Of a stretch of 11,372 bases of DNA, positions 6,669 through 11,372 are shown one piece after another (the first letter of the stretch is position 1; each line of letters starts with the position of its first letter). Below the pieces are notes generated by a model. That model had not been told where the DNA came from, did not search any database, and was given only the letters and a program-made list of their open reading frames with translations. The stretch is from the NCBI GenBank assembly GCA_947588775.1, contig CANPZQ010000061.1:1-11372 (forward strand), in the 5' to 3' direction. The stretch comes from an uncultured Clostridia bacterium (GTDB lineage Bacteria; Bacillota; Clostridia; Oscillospirales; Ruminococcaceae). Made by a program: the position numbers and the translations under genes.

Positions 6669-8465
6669 ATGAACACAAAAGTTACCGACGAAATTAAATA
6701 CATCGGCGTGAACGACCATGAAATCGACCTGTTTGAGGGGCAGTACACCGTCCCGAACGGTATGGCGTACAACTCCTACGCGATTCTGGATGAAAAAATC
6801 GCGGTTATGGATACCGTCGACATCCGCTTTTCACACGAGTGGCTCGACAACGTCGCCTTCGCCCTCGGCGGCAGGAAGCCGGATTACCTGATTATCCAGC
6901 ACATGGAGCCCGACCACGCGGGAAGCATCGAGAGCTTCATGAACGTCTATACCGGCGCGAAAATCGTCGCTTCTGCGAAGGCTTTTGCGATGATGAAGCA
7001 GTTCTTCGGGACGGATTACGCCGACCGCAGGCAGGTTGTCGGCGAGGGGGATACCCTTTCGCTCGGCGCGCATACCCTTACGTTCGTAACCGCGCCGATG
7101 GTACACTGGCCCGAAGTCATCGTCACCTACGATTCAAAGGACAAGGTTCTGTTTTCGGCCGACGGATTCGGAAAATTCGGCGCGAACGACGTCGAGGAGG
7201 AGTGGGACTGCGAGGCGAGAAGATACTATATCGGTATTGTCGGAAAATACGGAATGCAGGTCCAGAAGCTCCTGCAAAAGGCCGCCGGCCTCGATATAGA
7301 AATCATCTGCCCGACCCACGGCCCCGTTCTCAACGAAAACCTTGAGCACTACATCGGCCTCTACGACATCTGGTCAAGCTACCGCCCCGAAACCGAAGGC
7401 ATTATGATTGCCTATACGTCGGTTTACGGGCATACAAAAGAGGCGGTCCGGCTCCTTGAAGAAAAGCTTCGCCAAAAGGGCTGCCCGAGGGTCGTCGTCG
7501 CCGACCTCGCAAGGGAGGATATGGCGGAAGCCGTAGAGGACGCGTTCAGGCATTCAAAGCTCGTTTTAGCGACAACCACCTACAACGCCGAAATCTTCCC
7601 CTTTATGCGGGAATTTATCAACCATCTCACGGAACGCGGCTTCCGCGACCGCACAGTGGCGTTTATCGAGAACGGCTCGTGGGCTCCTTTGGCGGCAAAG
7701 ACGATGGCGGCGATGCTCGAGCCGTGCAAGAACATAAATTACGCCAAAACTACCGTTAAAATCCTCTCCGCCCTCAGCGACGAGAGCCGCGCGCAGATTG
7801 AGGAGCTTGCCGACGAGCTCTGCATGGACTATATCGCGCAGAGCGGCGAAACCGCCAATAAGCAGGACATGACCGCCCTCAACAAAATCGGCTACGGCCT
7901 CTACGTCGTCACCTCGAACGACGGAACAAAGGACAACGGCCTTATCGTAAACACCGTCACACAGCTCACCGACAACCCGCTGAGGATTGCCGTCAGCATC
8001 AACAAGACAAACTATTCCCACCACATAATCAAACAGACCGGGAAGATGAACGTCTGCTGCCTTTCGACCGACGCGCCCTTCAAGGTATTTGAAACCTTCG
8101 GCTTCCAAAGCGGCCGCGCCGCCGACAAATTCAGCGACTGCGAGGTGCTTCGCTCGGATAACGGCCTCGTTTTCCTGCCGAGATACATCAACGCGTTCAT
8201 GTCCCTTAAGGTCGAGGACTACGTCGACCTCGGCACCCACGGAATGTTCATATGCAGCGTAACCGAGGCGAGGGTTATTTCCGACGCCGAATCGATGACC
8301 TACGCGTATTATCACGCGAACGTCAAGCCGAAGCCCAAGACCGAGGGCAAGAAGGGCTGGGTTTGCAAGATTTGCGGATATGTCTACGAGGGCGACGAGC
8401 TCCCCGAGGACTTTGTATGCCCGCTCTGTAAGCACGGTGCCGCGGACTTTGAGGCGATTGAGTAA
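6669..8465 (+). CDS. Multidomain flavodiiron protein fused to flavin reductase-like and rubredoxin domains
   Basis: A 598-residue cytoplasmic enzyme. Residues 1-240 form the metallo-beta-lactamase-like diiron domain, with all expected ligands visible: His78, Glu80, Asp82 and His83 in HMEPDH, His146, Asp165 and His217. A flavodoxin domain (about 245-390) has the FMN-binding loop YTSVYGHT at 249-256. A flavin reductase-like domain follows (about 402-552, starting LNKIGYGLYVVTS and containing NTVTQLTDNP). The C-terminal rubredoxin (563-598) has Cys566, Cys569, Cys584 and Cys587. Flavodiiron proteins reduce O2 to water or NO to N2O; here rubredoxin and flavin reductase would pass electrons from NAD(P)H or another donor to the FMN and diiron centre. 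It has its own promoter and a strong AGGAGG. It is an oxidative or nitrosative stress defence enzyme of anaerobes. The TfoX-like gene follows after 39 bases. Confidence 0.95.
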   Translation: MNTKVTDEIKYIGVNDHEIDLFEGQYTVPNGMAYNSYAILDEKIAVMDTVDIRFSHEWLDNVAFALGGRKPDYLIIQHMEPDHAGSIESFMNVYTGAKIVASAKAFAMMKQFFGTDYADRRQVVGEGDTLSLGAHTLTFVTAPMVHWPEVIVTYDSKDKVLFSADGFGKFGANDVEEEWDCEARRYYIGIVGKYGMQVQKLLQKAAGLDIEIICPTHGPVLNENLEHYIGLYDIWSSYRPETEGIMIAYTSVYGHTKEAVRLLEEKLRQKGCPRVVVADLAREDMAEAVEDAFRHSKLVLATTTYNAEIFPFMREFINHLTERGFRDRTVAFIENGSWAPLAAKTMAAMLEPCKNINYAKTTVKILSALSDESRAQIEELADELCMDYIAQSGETANKQDMTALNKIGYGLYVVTSNDGTKDNGLIVNTVTQLTDNPLRIAVSINKTNYSHHIIKQTGKMNVCCLSTDAPFKVFETFGFQSGRAADKFSDCEVLRSDNGLVFLPRYINAFMSLKVEDYVDLGTHGMFICSVTEARVISDAESMTYAYYHANVKPKPKTEGKKGWVCKICGYVYEGDELPEDFVCPLCKHGAADFEAIE

Positions 8466-8504
8466 TAGGAAAAATGCGATAAATCGGAATTCGGAGGCGG
8501 AATA

Positions 8505-8825
8505 GTGGCGTCAAGTAAAGAATATTTGGATTTTATCTTAGGGCAGTTATCTGAATTGGACGAAGTTTCATATCGGGCTATGATGGGAGAATTCATCATC
8601 TATTACCGCGGCAAAATCGTAGGCGGAATCTATGACGACAGGCTGCTTGTAAAACCGATAAAAGCGGCAATCCGCTATATGCCGACGGCTCCGTATGAAC
8701 TGCCCTATGATGGAGCAAAAGAGATGCTGCTGGTGGACGAAGTTGACAACAGAGAGTTTCTGACAGGCTTATTTAACGCCATGTATGAGGAATTACCGGC
8801 GCCGAAACCGAAAAAGAAGAAATAG
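8505..8825 (+). CDS. TfoX N-terminal domain family protein
   Basis: A 106-residue protein whose pattern MMGEFIIYYRGKIVGGIYDDRLLVK, split around residues 26-50, followed by a Pro-containing loop and a short C-terminal helix, is typical of stand-alone TfoX N-terminal domains. The name comes from the competence regulator TfoX/Sxy of Gram-negative bacteria; short homologues like this one are common in Clostridia and their role is not known. The start is GTG at 8505, supported by GGAGG at 8493-8497. The end is a Lys-rich tail (KPKKKK). The gene looks less GC-rich and uses more A/T-ending codons than its neighbours, so recent acquisition is possible. It lies 39 bases after the flavodiiron gene and may be co-transcribed with it. 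Confidence 0.82.
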   Translation: MASSKEYLDFILGQLSELDEVSYRAMMGEFIIYYRGKIVGGIYDDRLLVKPIKAAIRYMPTAPYELPYDGAKEMLLVDEVDNREFLTGLFNAMYEELPAPKPKKKK

Positions 8826-8877
8826 GAAGGGTTTTGGTTTATCCATAAGACGGATTTAATTTGAACTTCTATATGCA

Positions 8878-8906
8878 AAAAGCAGGCGGGTTTTTCGCCT
8901 GCTTTT
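8878..8906. terminator. Bidirectional-looking rho-independent terminator after the TfoX-like gene
   Basis: AAAAGCAGGCG (8878-8888) pairs perfectly with CGCCTGCTTTT (8896-8906) around a seven-base loop GGTTTTT. The A-run on one side and T-run on the other would let it act in both directions; here it should end the flavodiiron/TfoX transcript. Confidence 0.88.
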
Positions 8907-8942
8907 GCCGTTTTATGCGGAGCGTTCAGAGGCAATCTGTCC

Positions 8943-9270
8943 GGGTTTCGCAAAAAATCACAGCCTTCTGCTGAAGCCTGACCCTCACCCACCCCCGCTC
9001 CGCCTCCGGCTCCGGGGAGCGGGATTCGGCTCAGGCGAGGGATTGGGCGCGCGATTGCCGTGGGCTTTCTGCGTAAGCCCGGCGCGGCGAATGGGGCTTC
9101 TTTCCTGCGTCCGCCGGGGCTTCTGCCCGCCACCCGCCCACCCACCCCGCCCCATTCGCCGCGCCTTGCCGGGCACTATGAGAAAGCGCGGCGGGAAAAG
9201 CGGTAAAAAGCCGCGAAACTGCGGGGGCGGGCGGGTGGGACCGACGCACCAGCTTTTCCCGCCGCGCGTC
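8943..9270. repeat. GC-rich mosaic structured repeat, copy B
   Basis: This block fills most of the gap between the TfoX-like gene and the DUF3237 lipoprotein. It begins with the double-stem module: GGGTTTCGCAAAAAA, then outer arms GCCTGA 8976-8981 and TCAGGC 9031-9036, with inner arms CCCGCTCC 8994-9001 and GGAGCGGG 9016-9023. Next come a GGGCTTTCTGC motif, stem-loop 1 (17-base perfect arms 9081-9097 and 9149-9165 around C-runs), and stem-loop 2 (16-base perfect arms 9186-9201 and 9252-9267). The loop of stem-loop 2 carries GGGGGCGGGCGGGTGGG at 9223-9239. The arms of stem-loop 2 are identical to those of copy A. No credible gene lies here. Confidence 0.75.
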
Positions 9271-9340
9271 CCTCGCCCTTCCTCCTCACAATCCGTCAAC
9301 CCACCCGTAACTATCCGTCATTCCATTTTCCCGCGGGATA

Positions 9341-9354
9341 TGCTAAAATATAAT
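9341..9354 (+). promoter_or_regulatory. Probable extended -10 element for the DUF3237 lipoprotein gene
   Basis: TGCTAAAAT (9341-9349) fits an extended -10, and an overlapping TATAAT lies at 9349-9354. No convincing -35 box is present at the right distance. AAAGGAG at 9364-9370 precedes the ATG at 9377. Confidence 0.6.
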
Positions 9355-9376
9355 TAACCATAGAAAGGAGCGTTAT

Positions 9377-10054
9377 ATGAAAAAATTAAGCTTATTATTG
9401 GCGGCTTTAGCGGCGGCGACGCTCATCGGCTGCGCGGCTCAGGAGCCCGAGCTTCAGCCCGCCGGCGGCGTTTCGCAGGATGCCGGAACCGCCGCCGAAG
9501 AACCCGAACCCGAGGAGGCAGACATGACGAACGCGGCGAACATCTTCTTTTCACCCCATACCGGAAGCGACGAGGCCGGCGACGGCACGCAGGGCTCCCC
9601 AGTTGAAACCATTGAAAAAGCGCGCGAAATCGCCGAAAAAACCGGCGGAAAATGCGCTTTTCTCGAATACATGATGACGGTGAACGTAAAAACCGAGGCC
9701 TCCGCGGGGGTAAACTCCTCCGCCGGCGGAATAAACATGATTCCCTTCACGGGGAGCGCGGACAGCTACTATTTCAAGGGCGAAATGCCGATTAAGGGCT
9801 GCGACACCCAGAAATACGCCCCCGACGGCAGCGTTATGTTCTCGGCGAGGTACATTCTCAAGGGAACCGACTGCGACGGCAAGCCCTGCAGCATTTTCAT
9901 CGAGAATAACGGCCCCGCGCTCGACCTCTGCACCCCGACGGTAATAACCGACAGCGCGGCCCTCGCCGACTGGCAGACCGCCTCCCTCCGCGCCATCGTC
10001 GTCCCGGTAAGCGGCGGCGTCGACGTGAATGTCTATAAGATACATCTGGAGTGA
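9377..10054 (+). CDS. DUF3237-containing lipoprotein with a beta-helix-type N-terminal motif
   Basis: A 225-residue exported protein. The signal peptide MKKLSLLLAALAAATLIGC ends in the lipobox LIGC, so Cys19 should be lipidated, and an acidic Pro/Glu-rich linker follows to about residue 50. Residues 57-92 (FFSPHTGSDEAGDGTQGSPVETIEKAREIAEK, in two halves) resemble the opening of secreted beta-helix proteins of the DUF1565 kind (SPxGsD..GT...P..TI.kA). Instead of helix coils, residues 93-225 match DUF3237: LEYMMTVNV, INMIPFTGSADSYYFKGE, CDTQKYAPDG, SARYILKGTD and SIFIENNG are recognisable in order. DUF3237 has no established reaction that I can name. AAAGGAG at 9364-9370 supports the start. The esterase gene follows with its own promoter. 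Confidence 0.82.
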   Translation: MKKLSLLLAALAAATLIGCAAQEPELQPAGGVSQDAGTAAEEPEPEEADMTNAANIFFSPHTGSDEAGDGTQGSPVETIEKAREIAEKTGGKCAFLEYMMTVNVKTEASAGVNSSAGGINMIPFTGSADSYYFKGEMPIKGCDTQKYAPDGSVMFSARYILKGTDCDGKPCSIFIENNGPALDLCTPTVITDSAALADWQTASLRAIVVPVSGGVDVNVYKIHLE

Positions 10055-10082
10055 GGCTTTCTCCTTTTTTGGGAAAAAATCC

Positions 10083-10111
10083 TTGCCAAACCCCGGAAAA
10101 TATGCTACAAT
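10083..10111 (+). promoter_or_regulatory. Promoter for the esterase gene
   Basis: TTGCCA (10083-10088) and TACAAT (10106-10111) are 17 bases apart, with TG one base upstream of the -10 (extended -10). The leader is about 47 bases. Its position after the DUF3237 stop argues that the esterase can be transcribed alone. Confidence 0.8.
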
Positions 10112-10164
10112 ATCATCATGCGTCAGCATTTACACGAACATTTTATTATGAAAGGAAACTTAAC

Positions 10165-11079
10165 ATGAAATCAGTTTTAAGGCAGATTCTTTTGTCCGCG
10201 CTTCTGGGCGCGACGGTTTGCGGCGCGGGGGGCTGCGCGAAAAAGATTGAGGTCGTCGACGAAATTCCCGCCGAATACCGCCATGCGGTCGAAAACGGCG
10301 GCACCGTCACCCTCTTCACCTATCCGACCAAGGACTATTTCGGGGACGAGTCGCCGATTGAAAAAGAGGCGTATATCTACCTACCCCCGAACTACGACGA
10401 GAACAAAAAGTATAACGTAATGTATCTTTTGCACGGCGTCGGCGGCGACATCTGGGAATGGGGAATGACCGGCGACAACTCCGACGTAAAGAAGATGATG
10501 GATAATCTTATTATCAACCATGACATCGACCCGTTCATCGTCGTAACGCCGAACGGCCGTTCCGCGAAGGACCACGGCTCCAACAGCGACATGCAGTCGT
10601 TCTATCTCTTCGGCAAAGAGCTTCGCAACGACCTTATACCCTACATCGACGCCAACTACGCGACCTACGCCGACTATTCTGATAATTACGACATAACCGC
10701 CTCGCGCGAGCACCGCGCCTGCGCCGGCCTCTCGATGGGCGGAATGCAGACCACTAACATCGGCCTCTGCGAATGCCTCGATTTGTTCAGCTACTTCGGC
10801 GGCTTCTCGTCCTGCCCGACGACCTACACCTCCGACGAAATCGCGAAGCGGCTTGAAGCCTTCCCCGACTACGACATCAAGTATTTCTACAACCTCTGCG
10901 GAACCGACGACGGAATCGCCTACTGGAGCCACTCCGCGGCGATGGACGGCCTCTGCGACAAGACCGACAAGCTCACCGACGGCAAGAACTACCTCTGGCA
11001 GACCCGCTCCGGCGGCCACGACTTCAACATCTGGTTCCTCGGCTTCTACAACTTCGCCCAGATTGCCTTTACGCAGTGA
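10165..11079 (+). CDS. Secreted alpha/beta-hydrolase esterase (Fes/CE1-like), probable lipoprotein
   Basis: A 304-residue exported esterase of the COG2382/feruloyl-acetyl esterase type. The signal peptide (residues 1-23) ends in AGGC, a weak lipobox that would place Cys24 at the membrane. The fold is clear: AYIYLPPNYDENKKYNVMYL, then the oxyanion region LLHGVGG (88-94), the nucleophile elbow GLSMG with Ser190, an acid in CGTDDG (Asp248 or Asp249), and His285 in SGGHDFNIW. Relatives remove feruloyl or acetyl groups from plant xylan or hydrolyse other esters; the substrate here is not shown by sequence. The open frame extends to 10051, but the ATG at 10165 has AAAGGA upstream at 10151-10156 and begins the signal peptide, so it is preferred. 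No carbohydrate-binding module is present. Confidence 0.9.
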   Translation: MKSVLRQILLSALLGATVCGAGGCAKKIEVVDEIPAEYRHAVENGGTVTLFTYPTKDYFGDESPIEKEAYIYLPPNYDENKKYNVMYLLHGVGGDIWEWGMTGDNSDVKKMMDNLIINHDIDPFIVVTPNGRSAKDHGSNSDMQSFYLFGKELRNDLIPYIDANYATYADYSDNYDITASREHRACAGLSMGGMQTTNIGLCECLDLFSYFGGFSSCPTTYTSDEIAKRLEAFPDYDIKYFYNLCGTDDGIAYWSHSAAMDGLCDKTDKLTDGKNYLWQTRSGGHDFNIWFLGFYNFAQIAFTQ

Positions 11080-11102
11080 AATATTATCTTTAATAAACAA
11101 AA

Positions 11103-11129
11103 AAGCCGCCGGCTCCCGTCCGACGGCTT
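11103..11129. terminator. Terminator hairpin after the esterase, first of a twin pair
   Basis: AAGCCGCCGG (11103-11112) and CCGACGGCTT (11120-11129) pair around CTCCCGT, followed by AACTTTTTTGC on the plus strand and preceded by an A-run that becomes a U-run on the minus strand. In plus-strand RNA one C-A mismatch interrupts the stem; in minus-strand RNA the same position is a U-G pair. Confidence 0.75.
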
Positions 11130-11144
11130 AACTTTTTTGCGCAA

Positions 11145-11173
11145 GCCCTCTATCCTCTATCTTCTAACCCTCT
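11145..11173. repeat. Degenerate heptanucleotide tandem array (four units)
   Basis: The units are GCCCTCT, ATCCTCT, ATCTTCT, AACCCTCT (8 bases), with TCT at spacings of 7, 7 and 8. It follows TTTTTTGCGCAAGCCC, close to the motif that precedes the array at 6551, and lies between the twin terminators. Confidence 0.65.
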
Positions 11174-11187
11174 ATAAAAAACAAAAA

Positions 11188-11213
11188 AAGCCGCCGGAAA
11201 ATCCCGACGGCTT
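11188..11213 (-). terminator. Terminator for groEL, second of the twin pair
   Basis: On the minus strand AAGCCGTCGG pairs with CCGGCGGCTT (one U-G pair) around a six-base loop, and a run of seven Ts follows. It begins about 35 bases after the groEL stop codon. Confidence 0.85.
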
Positions 11214-11248
11214 AAATTTATCTCAGCGACGGCTTCCGCCGTTCTAAA

Positions 11249-11372
11249 TCAGTACATTCCGCCCATGTTGGCTGCTCCGCCGGCGGGGGCAGGGGGGTTA
11301 TCCTCCTTCTTGTTGCCGACAAGGCTCTCGGTGGTGAGAACCATAGCGGCGGCGGAGGCGGCGTTCTGGAGC
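11249..11372 (-). CDS. groEL: Chaperonin GroEL (Hsp60), C-terminal end
   Basis: The minus-strand frame entering from the right edge encodes the last 40 residues before a TGA at 11249-11251. It contains LQNAASAAAMVLTTESLV, the conserved end of the equatorial domain, then a charged N-K-K-E-D linker and the Gly/Met-rich tail NMGGMY typical of GroEL. GroEL forms the double-ring ATP-dependent folding chamber with GroES in the cytoplasm. Most of the gene lies outside the window. It is convergent with the esterase gene, with terminators between the two. Confidence 0.96.
   Translation of the reverse strand, partial: LQNAASAAAMVLTTESLVGNKKEDNPPAPAGGAANMGGMY

Noticed and set aside
7566..8435. Long minus-strand open frame opposite the flavodiiron gene
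   Set aside because: It is the complement of a confidently assigned gene; its Val/Ala/Gly/Asp-rich product and lack of start signals mark it as a shadow.
9291..9320. Direct repeat ATCCGTCA at 9291-9298 and 9313-9320 as an operator
   Set aside because: Two eight-base copies 22 bases apart could be chance, and no regulator or matching site elsewhere supports it.
8905..9357. Open frames of about 100-150 codons on both strands across copy B
   Set aside because: Same composition problem as copy A; they read through stem-loops and the probable promoter of the next gene, with no conserved motif.
10055..10082. Possible terminator between the DUF3237 and esterase genes
   Set aside because: Only a short TTTTTT-GGG-AAAAAA pairing is present; there is no GC-rich stem, so readthrough is likely.
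10381..11100. Minus-strand open frame opposite the esterase gene
   Set aside because: Antisense shadow of a well-supported gene with an intact catalytic triad; the product is low-complexity Val/Gly/Glu.

Overview
The window looks like chromosomal DNA of a strictly anaerobic, Gram-positive-type bacterium, most plausibly a gut Clostridia (Oscillospirales-like). The support is a multidomain flavodiiron protein fused to rubredoxin, an ECF-type S component, a DUF362 protein, an aldo/keto reductase with two 4Fe-4S motifs, lipoproteins with Bacillota-style signal peptides, and strong sigma-A-type promoters. This assignment is inference from gene content, not a database match.

Layout. (i) Positions 1-3210 form a tightly packed plus-strand run: the end of an unrecognised gene, a ferredoxin-tailed aldo/keto reductase (283-1416), an ECF S component (1460-2032), a uridine-kinase-like P-loop kinase overlapping it by 4 bases (2029-2610), and a shortened DUF362 protein (2632-3210). 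(ii) From 3203 to about 4060 the run decays: a COG0701-type permease starts in overlap with DUF362, carries an early frameshift, and loses its 3' half to the tail of an IS1-family transposase. Together these give one chimeric open frame. Hairpins and a heptamer repeat follow (4036-4300). (iii) A consensus promoter at 4314-4342 drives a GGDEF protein (4403-6106) with three copies of an unnamed sensor-like domain, ended by a terminator. (iv) A flavodiiron-flavin reductase-rubredoxin fusion (6669-8465) and a TfoX-N protein (8505-8825) sit between two GC-rich intergenic blocks (about 6190-6537 and 8943-9270). (v) Two exported lipoproteins follow, each with its own promoter: a DUF3237 protein (9377-10054) and a CE1-like esterase (10165-11079). 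(vi) The C-terminal end of GroEL enters from the right on the minus strand (11249-11372), with two near-identical terminator hairpins between it and the esterase.

Functional reading. The flavodiiron fusion is an oxygen- or NO-detoxifying enzyme carrying most of its own electron chain. The S component and kinase pair suggest uptake followed by phosphorylation of a small metabolite. The GGDEF protein should make cyclic di-GMP in response to an unknown signal. The two lipoproteins act outside the membrane.

The most unusual signal is not a gene. The two GC-rich blocks are members of one mosaic repeat family with several long stem-loops. Stem sequences differ between the copies while base pairing is kept, a G-quadruplex motif lies in the same loop of each, and one module is inverted relative to the rest. 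Degenerate TCTRNNN heptamer arrays recur at three intergenic sites.
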